Shown here one piece after another: positions 1-7,115 of a DNA stretch of 14,777 nucleotides. The notes under the pieces are model-generated. The model was not told the origin of the DNA. It made no database searches and worked only from the letters and a program-made list of their open reading frames with translations. Each line of letters begins with the position of its first letter. Position 1 is the stretch's first letter. The stretch is from Methanobacteriota archaeon (GTDB lineage Archaea; Methanobacteriota; Methanobacteria; Methanobacteriales; Methanobacteriaceae): positions 1-14,777 of the forward strand of contig JAEYQZ010000122.1 of NCBI GenBank assembly GCA_023409695.1. The letters run 5' to 3'. Position numbers and translations under genes: made by a program.

Positions 1-796
1 TAATTTGATTTGCCCCTTTAAGGACACCGCCCAATGTAAGGACAATATCAACCCATAAACTATCTCTAGCAGGCAGGCCTGAAGCTTTTAATATCTGTGC
101 AGTTCCAACTCCACCTGCAGCTAAAACCACAACATCTGATTTAATAGTCTTTGATCCTACGATAACTCCTTTAACCTGACCATTTTCTATCATAACTTTT
201 TTAACTGGCGATGAAGTGTATAATTTAGCACCAGCATTAATTGCATCATTTAAAAACCTTCGAGAGTCCCACCGAGCGTCGGTAGTACACCCAAGCTCAC
301 ACAATCCACATGATACACACTTAACTGAATCAACAGCCTTAGGAGTTGCCTTTGGTTCCAATCCAAGTTTCTCAGCGGCTTCAAACATCTTTTCTGTTAT
401 CGGCTGCCATCTTTCTCGGGGAAATTCAGTTACTCCAATATCTTTTTCAATTTTCTCAAATTCGGGAGTAAGATCCAGACCTATCTCTTCTAAACCATAC
501 TCTGCACGTACCATGTTACCACACGAAAGTACAGTAGAGCCGCCAGTGGTCATACCCCTGACAAGTACAAGATCATTTGATGAACGTATAGTGTCCATAG
601 GTGGAAAAAGTCTTGTGATGGTTTTTTCATTTCCTAAAAGCCCAGTTCTTCTAAGGGGCCCTGCTACCCGTAAAAGCCGCCTGAATGGTTTAAATTCTTT
701 CCCTGCTTCTAGGACTATTACTTCAAATCCAGCATTGGATAATTCACGTGCCGCTGTCGCTCCTCCAGCTCCAGTTCCTACTACTATTGCCCTCAT
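1..796 (-). CDS. GMC-like FAD-dependent oxidoreductase with CxxCxxCxxxC motif (C-terminus outside window)
   Basis: About 265 N-terminal residues are visible; the rest lies beyond position 1. The start gives an FAD-binding Rossmann fold: GTGAGG at residues 7-12, then an acidic residue (Glu30) at the end of the second strand. A glycine/serine-rich stretch (RGMTTGGST) resembles the GMC family's FAD-contacting loop. Cysteines 160, 163, 166 and 170 form a ferredoxin-like cluster, followed by WDSRRFLNDA. This arrangement is seen in cysteine-bearing GMC relatives, including long-chain alcohol oxidase-like proteins, and in archaeal 'FAD-dependent oxidoreductases'. The start overlaps the upstream stop by 4 bases (ATGA) and has GAGGT six bases before it, so translation is probably coupled. 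The likely reaction is oxidation of an alcohol or reduction of an unsaturated substrate; the substrate is unknown. GMC proteins usually have 400-550 residues, so roughly half is missing. Confidence 0.85.
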   Translation of the reverse strand, partial: MRAIVVGTGAGGATAARELSNAGFEVIVLEAGKEFKPFRRLLRVAGPLRRTGLLGNEKTITRLFPPMDTIRSSNDLVLVRGMTTGGSTVLSCGNMVRAEYGLEEIGLDLTPEFEKIEKDIGVTEFPRERWQPITEKMFEAAEKLGLEPKATPKAVDSVKCVSCGLCELGCTTDARWDSRRFLNDAINAGAKLYTSSPVKKVMIENGQVKGVIVGSKTIKSDVVVLAAGGVGTAQILKASGLPARDSLWVDIVLTLGGVLKGANQI

Positions 797-1386
797 ATTT
801 TTACCTCACTTATACAAGCTATACACTCATGTGCTCCTTCAGTGATCCTTTCTTTAAACTGCATACCCATATTTTCATTTAAACCACGCACTACACCTTC
901 ATCTGCAGCACTTAAAATCATGCAAGATTCAGGAGAATAATATTTAGATAAAAAACACCTATTTACCACCATAATCATATTTCCGTCTTTATTTTCTATT
1001 TTAAATTCTATTCCAAGTACTTTGTAAAGTATTCTGGCTGCAAGTTCAAGATCCTCAAAACTATTTCGGGCTCCAAGTTTTCTGCGGGCTTCTTGCCCCA
1101 ACTTATAACCAACTTCAAACATGACATTTCTTCCAATTTTGACGGCTTTTTCACGTCCTAACTCTTGAATTAATATTTTAACGCGTTTATTATGTGCATT
1201 AGCCATTATAGACCTTCTTTCTTCCAGGCTCCCCCTCAAAACTTCTTCATTTATAACTATTCCCGGCACATACTGTTTTAAAAGATCATCGAGGCCCCCT
1301 ATTGTTTTCATAGCTACATTGTCCAGTTCTCTCTTTAAAATAAAATCTGGAAGCCAGAATGAAGCAATTTTTAATCGGATGCTCAT
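793..1386 (-). CDS. L-2-amino-thiazoline-4-carboxylate hydrolase-like / V4R-like small protein
   Basis: This 197-residue soluble protein has no signal peptide. Its C-terminal half follows the pattern of the ATC-hydrolase-like fold: a helix, then a strand ending at Cys144, Cys155 eleven residues later, an Ala-Asp pair, a conserved Gly-Leu, then a strand and a Glu-Gly...Glu-Cys end (Cys188, with Cys191 near the terminus). ATC hydrolase-like proteins and 4-vinyl reductase (V4R) small-molecule-binding domains share this topology, so the family call is reasonable but the reaction is not. The start has GAGGTG five bases upstream and overlaps the preceding stop by 4 bases; its own stop overlaps the FAD oxidoreductase start in the same way. 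It is therefore probably made in step with both neighbours, as a small binding or auxiliary enzyme of the same pathway. Overlap with the flanking genes strongly supports the reading frame. Confidence 0.75.
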   Translation of the reverse strand: MSIRLKIASFWLPDFILKRELDNVAMKTIGGLDDLLKQYVPGIVINEEVLRGSLEERRSIMANAHNKRVKILIQELGREKAVKIGRNVMFEVGYKLGQEARRKLGARNSFEDLELAARILYKVLGIEFKIENKDGNMIMVVNRCFLSKYYSPESCMILSAADEGVVRGLNENMGMQFKERITEGAHECIACISEVKI

Positions 1387-4151
1387 GACTGCACCTCAAT
1401 ACTGCCAAAATGTAATATATTGCTAGGTTTAGTTCCAGATCCATAAATGAAGTTAATAACATCTTCATAACGCTTTGAAATAGATTTTCTTTTAAGTTTG
1501 AGATTTGCAGTCAAATCGGTGCCTATTGAAAGATCATTATTTAAAACAACCCATTTTTTAATTTCTTCTGGACGAGAAAGTTGAGTATTTATTTCAGCGA
1601 TAGCCTCATCAATTCCTTCAAGATTTGACTCTGCCCATAAAAAAGCGCTGCAGTAAGGTTTTCCATCACCTATTATCATAGCTTCTTCGATTCCAGGAAT
1701 ATTTTTAAGCATTACTTCAATTTTAAGCGGGCTTATTGTTTTTCCATAAGAATTAACTATGACCTCTTTTCTACGGCCTGTAATTACAAGACTGCCGCCA
1801 GTAGTTTCATAACCTAAATCACCCGTATATAGCCATCCCTCTTCTAGAGAGTTTGAATCACTTTTAAAATAGCCTGACATTACCTGCGGTCCGTTTACCA
1901 GTATTTCACCGTCTGCATCTATTTTGATATAAGTATCAGGTAAGGGTTCACCTACTGACCCTATTCTGTTTTTTCCAACTCGGTTAATAGTTATAAGTGG
2001 TGCTTCAGTTAATCCATAAGCATTATGGACTTCAATACTCATTTCATGATAGTTTTTGAGTAATTCTGCACTTACAGGTGCAGAACCAACGATTAATTGA
2101 GCACATCTGTCCAGCCCCGCTTTTTTAAGAATTTCTCTTCTAATTAATTTCCCTAAAGCTGTTTTTAAAATTCCACTTGAATTAAGATAAATTTGCCCTA
2201 TCTGCGATTCCAATACACTACACCACACCTTTTCATAGAAACGCGGTACTGAAAAGAATACATTTGGCCTAACTTTCTGAAGAGATTCTTCAAGATCATG
2301 GAAGTCTTCCAGAAAATAGAGGTTTAAAGAGGCAGGAGCATAATATGGGGCATAAGTTCCCATAATACCTTCTACCACATGATTCATTGGAAGAAATGAA
2401 AGGTAAGATATTTCACTGGTTCTATCCTTCCATGGAGGCATTGAAGCTATGAATTCTGCCATCCAACGGAGATTTCCATGGGTGAACATAACTCCCCTAG
2501 GTTTCCCAGTTGTTCCAGATGTATAACGTATAGTGGCAGTGTCATTAAAGTTTAAAGGAACATCAATTACTTCATTTACTTTCTCTCCTTTTTTAAGGAA
2601 TTTATCCCATGAAATAACCTCTGAATCATTATCAACACTTTGCCTGCATAGTGAAACAACTGAAATGTGATTATCAAGTTTTTTTAAATCATTTAAAATT
2701 TGAGGAGTACCTGCAAAAAGAAGTTTTGCACTGCTGTCGTCCAGTATTTCTTTAATCTCATTCATAGGGCTTGTATAATAAATAGGGACACTTACTGCAC
2801 CTACAATACCAATTGCAATATCCAGTATAAGATACTTGGTGCTGTTATAGCCTGTTACTGCTACTCTATCCCCTTTGTTAATTCCCATACTCTGAAGGGC
2901 TTTTGAAGCAGATATTATATTTCGATAGATGTCAGTTGAACTGGATTCTTTAATTTCACCCTTAACAATATCATAATATTTAACAGGTCTGCTGCTCCTT
3001 TGAAGCCTGAATAAAACCTGTTCATGGACTGTACGATCGGACCTATGTAAAAAACCATAATAAGCAGCAAATCCAAGGATTTTTGCCATAAAATCCTGCC
3101 ATTTGTATCTATAAGGCCCCATTATTTCTTCAGCATTATCTCTCAGGTATTCCCTATTTTCATTAAAATAGGGGGAAAGAGTATTTACCGTTTCAAGTAA
3201 TTTAGCTGTTCCATTTCCAAATAAATGGCCGTGAGATGAAATTTTTTGGAGTAAAGAAATATTTAACGGCATGTAAATTGGATTACTAAATCTAACATCA
3301 AGATTCTCTTTACTCCATTCCTTTACAAATTCAATAAGTTCTTCTAGGGTAGGAAGTGATTCATCAGGTGCAGTTAGGTGAAAAGTCTTATTCACTGCTC
3401 TTGCGTCAAATGTAAGTTTTACAACTGCATCTGCAACGTAATCTACAGGCACTAAATTTATTTTCATTGATCTGGAAACAGGGATTATTTTTAATTTTCC
3501 GTTTAAGTAGAGCCTGAGAGGTACATATACCGTATTAAACGTTTTAATATATCCTGTAGAAGAATCACCTACAATCATGCTTGGACGAAAAATAGATACA
3601 TCAAATTCAGATTTTCTCACAAGGACTTCACTCTCAAACTTGGTTTTTTCATAATCACTTAAAAACCCATGTTCTGAAGTTAAGGAATCCTCCAAAACAA
3701 CGCCTTTTTTCCCACCTGCAACATAAGCAGTGGATACATGAGAAAATCTTTCTAATCCATGATCTGTATGAGCTAGCTGAGCCAATTTTAGAATATTTTC
3801 AGTTCCCTGCACGTTAATTTTCTGGAGTTCTTCCAGGGAAGATTTTAGTTTCCAGTCTGCAGCAGTGTGAATTATATGAGTAACTGTTTGAATCAGATTT
3901 TTATATTCCTGTTTTTCTATTCCAAGTTCAGTTTGGGTGATATCTCCATTTAGTACATGGATTCTGTTACCTATTTCATCTAAGAGTTCTGGAAACTCCC
4001 ACCATGCTCGAGATAGTCTGTTTACAGCATGTTGTTTGTCTTTGCCCCTTACTAAAGCAATGATTTTGTAATTATAACTCCTGAGAAGCCTTAGAGCAAC
4101 TTGAGTGCCTAAAAATCCATTCGCCCCTGTTAAAAGTACAACTTCATTCAT
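1383..4151 (-). CDS. Thioester reductase-like SDR fused to an AMP-forming acyl ligase
   Basis: This is a 922-residue two-domain protein. The N-terminal ~270 residues are an extended SDR/thioester reductase: TGANGFLG at residues 8-15 binds NAD(P), and Tyr167-x3-Lys171 is the catalytic pair. The C-terminal half is an AMP-binding domain with YTSGTTGKPRG near residue 540 (phosphate loop), NAYGLTEAP near 705, YTGDLG, GRRKEVIVNSYGK and a terminal LKLKRK carrying the adenylation lysine. All catalytic motifs are present, so both halves look active. The order is the reverse of carboxylic acid reductases (A-T-R), and no carrier domain is visible, so CoA or a separate carrier protein may take the acyl group. 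The start at 4151 overlaps the upstream stop by 4 bases, matching the neighbours; an alternative ATG at 4166 would add five residues. The substrate cannot be told from sequence. Confidence 0.9.
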   Translation of the reverse strand: MNEVVLLTGANGFLGTQVALRLLRSYNYKIIALVRGKDKQHAVNRLSRAWWEFPELLDEIGNRIHVLNGDITQTELGIEKQEYKNLIQTVTHIIHTAADWKLKSSLEELQKINVQGTENILKLAQLAHTDHGLERFSHVSTAYVAGGKKGVVLEDSLTSEHGFLSDYEKTKFESEVLVRKSEFDVSIFRPSMIVGDSSTGYIKTFNTVYVPLRLYLNGKLKIIPVSRSMKINLVPVDYVADAVVKLTFDARAVNKTFHLTAPDESLPTLEELIEFVKEWSKENLDVRFSNPIYMPLNISLLQKISSHGHLFGNGTAKLLETVNTLSPYFNENREYLRDNAEEIMGPYRYKWQDFMAKILGFAAYYGFLHRSDRTVHEQVLFRLQRSSRPVKYYDIVKGEIKESSSTDIYRNIISASKALQSMGINKGDRVAVTGYNSTKYLILDIAIGIVGAVSVPIYYTSPMNEIKEILDDSSAKLLFAGTPQILNDLKKLDNHISVVSLCRQSVDNDSEVISWDKFLKKGEKVNEVIDVPLNFNDTATIRYTSGTTGKPRGVMFTHGNLRWMAEFIASMPPWKDRTSEISYLSFLPMNHVVEGIMGTYAPYYAPASLNLYFLEDFHDLEESLQKVRPNVFFSVPRFYEKVWCSVLESQIGQIYLNSSGILKTALGKLIRREILKKAGLDRCAQLIVGSAPVSAELLKNYHEMSIEVHNAYGLTEAPLITINRVGKNRIGSVGEPLPDTYIKIDADGEILVNGPQVMSGYFKSDSNSLEEGWLYTGDLGYETTGGSLVITGRRKEVIVNSYGKTISPLKIEVMLKNIPGIEEAMIIGDGKPYCSAFLWAESNLEGIDEAIAEINTQLSRPEEIKKWVVLNNDLSIGTDLTANLKLKRKSISKRYEDVINFIYGSGTKPSNILHFGSIEVQS

Positions 4152-5431
4152 ACTTTCACTTTCCATCCTCTTTTTTGAAGAAAATTTCTTAGTATTTCGG
4201 GGTTTTTACGAGCACGGGCAATGTGCTGAATAAATCCATTTTTTAATAGTTTCTGCTGTGTTTCCGGATTCTCAAGGAGTTCATTAACTTTCTCCTCTAA
4301 TTTGTACCAGATTTCAGACGACATGTAATCTAATAAATAATTTTCTAACCCCAATTCTTTATAAAATCCTCTAAGACGAGTATCATGCCCTACAGCTATC
4401 TGAGGAACTTGAGCTTCAAGTGATAGGACTCCCGCATGATAACGGGAAGTTACAAGAAGTTCAAGGCTCCTGAGAATACTTGTCATTGTAGATGCATTAT
4501 ACTTTCTTGATGAAAATATTTTTGCCATGTCAGGGTTCTTCATTTTGTTCTTTATACATAACGCCAGTGGCTCATCCAGTTCTTCCATACAAATTAGGGC
4601 CACTCTCTTACCGTGTTTTTCGATTATACGGTCCGCTTCTTCAGCCCATTTAAGAGCTAATTGTTCACTTCCGTCAGTTCTCCATTTTGAACGTGAATAA
4701 TAGTAAGGCCACTTATACAGGTTCTCCTTTTTGCCCCATGGGCGCATCACTACAGGCCATAAATAGAAATCGACTGGTGCCAAGCCCACAACTCCCGAAT
4801 CTAATTTTGGCCAGAGTTCATTTAAAATTTCATCATCCTCTTTCTCAGTTTTAAATGTAAGTGCACAGTCAGCAGTTGTTAAAATAGGCGCTTTAACTCC
4901 CATTTTTCCGAGTTCTTGAGCTGCTAATTCTGTCCTTGTTAAAATCAGATCAGTTTTACTGGCTTCTCTTTTAACTAACCACCTGTTAAAAGAAGATAAT
5001 TGGCCTACATCAACAGCATATGCAATACTTGGCTTTTTAAAATCATTTGCACATTTAGTAGCCCATAAAAAAGCCCATAAAAGTGCTGAAGTCCATGTAT
5101 CCATGTAGCAGCTTCCCTCAACTAGCAAAAGGATATCGTGCTCCTTAACCAGTTTTCGTATATCAAAAAAGAAAATTGAGGATATTGGAGCAATCTTCAA
5201 AAATCTGTCTTCTTTAAGGTAACGTTCTAAGTTTTCTTTATTTAATGTCGGAACGGTAATAAGGACTTCAGGTCCCAGAATTGCCCTTATATCATTTATT
5301 ATAGCAAGTAATCTTGCTTCAGATCCAGTATTATTGGCACCGTTGTAACCTAAAAGAAGAACACGTGGAATATCCTCTGAAGAAGGTTTGAAATACAATT
5401 CATTCAAGTTATCTGCAGCATTATTTGACAT
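4148..5431 (-). CDS. Polysaccharide pyruvyl transferase family protein
   Basis: With the chosen start this protein has 427 residues. It shows the N-terminal GYNGANNTGSEA segment and the C-terminal SRYHAGVLSLEAQVPQIAVG segment, which are hallmarks of the polysaccharide pyruvyl transferase fold. Characterised members (the CsaB type, for example) transfer pyruvate from phosphoenolpyruvate to a sugar of a surface polymer. There is no signal peptide or membrane segment, so it should act in the cytoplasm. The start at 5431 has GGAG five bases upstream and leaves 19 bases after the preceding gene. The longer frame from 5512 would add 27 lysine-rich residues that overlap the flavodoxin remnant and lacks a good ribosome site. 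The stop overlaps the next gene by 4 bases. The downstream ligase-reductase and flavoprotein suggest modification of an envelope or secondary metabolite, which is an inference. Confidence 0.85.
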   Translation of the reverse strand: MSNNAADNLNELYFKPSSEDIPRVLLLGYNGANNTGSEARLLAIINDIRAILGPEVLITVPTLNKENLERYLKEDRFLKIAPISSIFFFDIRKLVKEHDILLLVEGSCYMDTWTSALLWAFLWATKCANDFKKPSIAYAVDVGQLSSFNRWLVKREASKTDLILTRTELAAQELGKMGVKAPILTTADCALTFKTEKEDDEILNELWPKLDSGVVGLAPVDFYLWPVVMRPWGKKENLYKWPYYYSRSKWRTDGSEQLALKWAEEADRIIEKHGKRVALICMEELDEPLALCIKNKMKNPDMAKIFSSRKYNASTMTSILRSLELLVTSRYHAGVLSLEAQVPQIAVGHDTRLRGFYKELGLENYLLDYMSSEIWYKLEEKVNELLENPETQQKLLKNGFIQHIARARKNPEILRNFLQKRGWKVKV

Positions 5432-5450
5432 GACTACTCCATTTCCCATA

Positions 5451-5687
5451 TTATTTGATGCGGACAATACAAAGACCTTCTTTTTGAAGGTCTTTTTCTT
5501 CAATAAACCCAATCATATCTTTATTATGGTTAAACGCATAAATACCAGGACTAAAACTAATAAAATCATACTCTGACAGTTCTTCCAGTGTTATTTCATC
5601 TGCTTCCACAAATTCGGCACCCATAACTTCTGCCATAGCCTTTGCTATTTTTTCAGTGATCATATTCTTGCTTTTCATTGTTTTCAC
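5451..5687 (-). pseudogene. Truncated flavodoxin-like remnant
   Basis: This 78-codon frame starts with GTG at 5687 or ATG at 5678. Its middle part reads like a flavodoxin: TEKIAKAMAEVMGAEFVEAD, then LEELSEYDFISFSPGIYAF and FIEEKDLQKE. Two parts of a normal flavodoxin (about 150-170 residues) are missing. The N-terminal beta strand and full phosphate loop (usually a SxTGNT pattern) are replaced by KTMKSKNMITEK, and the C-terminal half, including the second FMN-binding loop, is absent after residue 78. It overlaps the preceding stop by 4 bases. FMN binding is therefore unlikely in the usual way. The open frame and good central match suggest either a recent deletion or a retained mini-protein with another role; I prefer a decayed gene. 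Confidence 0.65.
5471..5495. other. Perfect 10-bp inverted repeat with 5-base loop
   Basis: The arms AAAGACCTTC (5471-5480) and GAAGGTCTTT (5486-5495) are perfectly complementary around TTTTT. The hairpin lies in the last codons of the flavodoxin remnant, 40 bases before the pyruvyl transferase start. On the minus strand, the transcribed one, it is followed by GTATTGTCC rather than a U-run, so it is not an obvious terminator in that direction. It could be an mRNA processing or protection structure between the regulatory and enzymatic halves of the operon, or a scar of the event that truncated the flavodoxin gene. Confidence 0.6.
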
Positions 5688-6070
5688 TCTACATACACCC
5701 TGACTTTAGTCTGATTTTCTTCATCTTCCACATCAACAATTTTTCCTTCTGCCCCATTCTTCACAGCATCAATAACTTCTTCAATATCAATTTGATCGAT
5801 GCCAGAATCCTTTAATTTAGGATCATATGCTTTTGCAAGTTTTAATCCCACATCAACCAGTGACAAAGGTATATTCACATTTACTTTAGGAGTATCATCC
5901 ATATTCCTTACACGAACCTTTAGCCATTTAGCATCATTTTTAGGCATAATTTCCTGTTGGTTTCTTTCCAGAGCATCAAGCAATTCCAATGCTTCTGATG
6001 CATTGATTTTTCCCTCTTCAACCATCTCTAAAATTTGCATTCTTTCTTCTGATACATTTTTAGACACCAT
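5684..6070 (-). CDS. SHOCT-like / YvlB-type domain protein
   Basis: The protein has 128 residues. Residues ~9-35 (ILEMVEEGKINASEALELLDAL) match the short helical SHOCT-like module found at the start of YvlB/LiaX-type proteins. After a linker, KWLKVRVRNMDD and VNVNIPLSLVDVGLKLA lead into a C-terminal region ending in IDIEEVIDAVKNG and a strand-rich VDVEDEENQTKVRVYVE. The same C-terminal pattern recurs in the 98-residue protein two genes upstream. There is no membrane segment. In Bacillus and Enterococcus, relatives belong to envelope-stress loci, and a sensing or regulatory role here is inferred from that and from the adjacent DUF2089 regulator. A possible ribosome site (GGATGG) precedes the ATG, and 26 bases separate it from the upstream stop. 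Confidence 0.8.
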   Translation of the reverse strand: MVSKNVSEERMQILEMVEEGKINASEALELLDALERNQQEIMPKNDAKWLKVRVRNMDDTPKVNVNIPLSLVDVGLKLAKAYDPKLKDSGIDQIDIEEVIDAVKNGAEGKIVDVEDEENQTKVRVYVE

Positions 6071-6096
6071 CTAACCATCCCACTTTTAAATAATTA

Positions 6097-6465
6097 TTAA
6101 CCGCCGTTGAGTAATTTTAAAGCCTCATCTTTACTAATTTCACCTTTACTAAGCTTCTCTAAAATCTCTTTTTGATTAATAGTTGATTTTTCAACTTTGT
6201 GTCCTAAAGCAGATATTATTTCATCCAGTTTATTCCTTACAGTAGGATAAGAAATTCCCAGTTCCTTTTCAATTTCCTTAATATTGCCCCTGTTTTTAAT
6301 AAATACTTCTACAAAATGTTTCTGTTGTTCACTCAACCTGCAAAACTTACAAAGATCAAATTCACCCCGAATGACTGTTTCACATTTTCTACACCGTATC
6401 TCTGTAACTCTGATTTCACTGTTGCATACCGGACAACTCCCTAACACTTCATGTTTCAAACTCAA
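6097..6465 (-). CDS. DUF2089 family zinc-ribbon HTH transcription regulator
   Basis: The 122-residue protein has a zinc-ribbon-like N-terminus with Cys11, Cys14, Cys25, Cys28 and a third pair at Cys39 and Cys42. A sigma-like helix-turn-helix follows (NIKEIEKELGISYPTVRNKL, about residues 61-80). The last ~25 residues, EILEKLSKGEISKDEALKLL, repeat the SHOCT-like helix pair found in the next gene. This organisation matches DUF2089. The start is TTG at 6465, placed by AGGAG four bases upstream, which overlaps the preceding stop region; an in-frame TTG at 6459 is an alternative. Seven bases separate it from the upstream gene. It probably controls its own operon and perhaps the enzyme genes downstream, but no operator could be recognised. 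Confidence 0.88.
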   Translation of the reverse strand: MSLKHEVLGSCPVCNSEIRVTEIRCRKCETVIRGEFDLCKFCRLSEQQKHFVEVFIKNRGNIKEIEKELGISYPTVRNKLDEIISALGHKVEKSTINQKEILEKLSKGEISKDEALKLLNGG

Positions 6466-6472
6466 TCATCTC

Positions 6473-6769
6473 CTATAACGTGTAGATTTTTACAACAACT
6501 TTTCTTTCATTTTCGTCGTAGGTTTCAACATTTACCATTTCAAATGGCCCTTCCTGTTCTAATTTGTCAATTATTTGGTCAATATCTTCAGCAGTTATTT
6601 CTTTTAGAATGTATTCACTGGATTGTGGTATTCGCCCAGATATCCGCTTAGACTGGCAGCATTTGATTACAAGTTTAGAAAGCCTCCTCAAGATCCAAAA
6701 CCGCAATGCGGGGATTGGAAATGAGAAACTATCCGTTTTTACGTATATTTTTAATTTTTTTGCTTTCAT
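6473..6769 (-). CDS. Small YvlB-like domain protein, first gene of the operon
   Basis: This 98-residue protein begins KKLKIYVKTDSFSFPIPALR, followed by a hydrophobic, basic helix (FWILRRLSKLVIKCC), then EITAEDIDQIIDKLEQEG and a strand pair ending KVVVKIYTL. The order (basic strand, PIP segment with helix, acidic 'EDIDQIID' helix, final strands) matches the C-terminal region of the SHOCT-like protein two genes downstream, so the two are probable paralogous domains. Its function is unknown. The middle helix could bind membrane lipids or a partner, but it is too short and too charged for a confident membrane segment. AAAGGTGG lies just before the ATG and is one of the best ribosome sites in the window, which supports this as the lead gene. 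It starts the minus-strand run that ends beyond position 1. Confidence 0.75.
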   Translation of the reverse strand: MKAKKLKIYVKTDSFSFPIPALRFWILRRLSKLVIKCCQSKRISGRIPQSSEYILKEITAEDIDQIIDKLEQEGPFEMVNVETYDENERKVVVKIYTL

Positions 6770-6841
6770 AACCCACCTTTAAACCATGTACTTTCCAAAT
6801 AATCAATTTTCTAAATCCAAATTAAGATAATTAATTCATTA

Positions 6842-6850
6842 CATATAAAA
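6842..6850 (-). promoter_or_regulatory. Candidate TATA box for the minus-strand operon
   Basis: On the minus strand this reads TTTTATATG, about 75 bases before the ATG at 6769, and would place transcription start near 6820 with a leader of about 50 bases. The whole region is A+T-rich, so other TATA-like matches exist. Confidence 0.35.
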
Positions 6851-6868
6851 TTATTGAATATATCAATT

Positions 6869-6898
6869 TAAATTTTAATATTATAAATTTTAATATTA
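6869..6898. repeat. Tandem duplication of a 15-bp A+T unit
   Basis: TAAATTTTAATATTA occurs twice without a gap (6869-6883 and 6884-6898). It lies just upstream of the candidate promoter of the operon beginning at 6769. Low complexity makes chance more likely than for a mixed sequence, but the copies are identical. It could be a replication slip or part of an upstream promoter element. Confidence 0.6.
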
Positions 6899-7115
6899 AA
6901 AATATTAATTTAATTTAGAATCTTCAGGTTTTATAGTTTAATACTGTTCAGTTATCTTCTAAAGGAATAACTCTTTTCCAATGCCCATATAGTTGAAGCA
7001 TTAAAAACCAATCCCAAAATAATTAATTGTTTGTCGTCAGAATTTTCAATTAAATTTATTTAACATAATCTGCAGATTTATTTTTATCATAATGTCATCT
7101 ATTTGCGATAAATTT
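6899..7115. other. Gene-free A+T-rich spacer between DUF116 gene and operon promoter
   Basis: No frame or RNA gene is visible. The only distinct element is a perfect 12-bp palindrome, AATCTGCAGATT, at 7067-7078, about 40 bases beyond the DUF116 stop. On the minus strand it is not followed by a long U-run. It could be a protein-binding site or a weak 3'-end structure. Confidence 0.5.

Noticed and set aside
216..845. 209-codon plus-strand frame
   Set aside because: It is antisense to the FAD oxidoreductase gene, whose motifs are clear on the minus strand; the plus-strand peptide matches no family pattern.
5471..5495. Rho-independent-like terminator on the plus strand
   Set aside because: No plus-strand gene precedes it, and on the transcribed minus strand no U-run follows the hairpin. 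It is kept only as a structural feature.
6284..6782. Plus-strand frames opposite the DUF2089 and 98-residue genes
   Set aside because: They are shadows; the minus-strand genes have zinc-binding cysteines, an HTH and well-placed ribosome sites.
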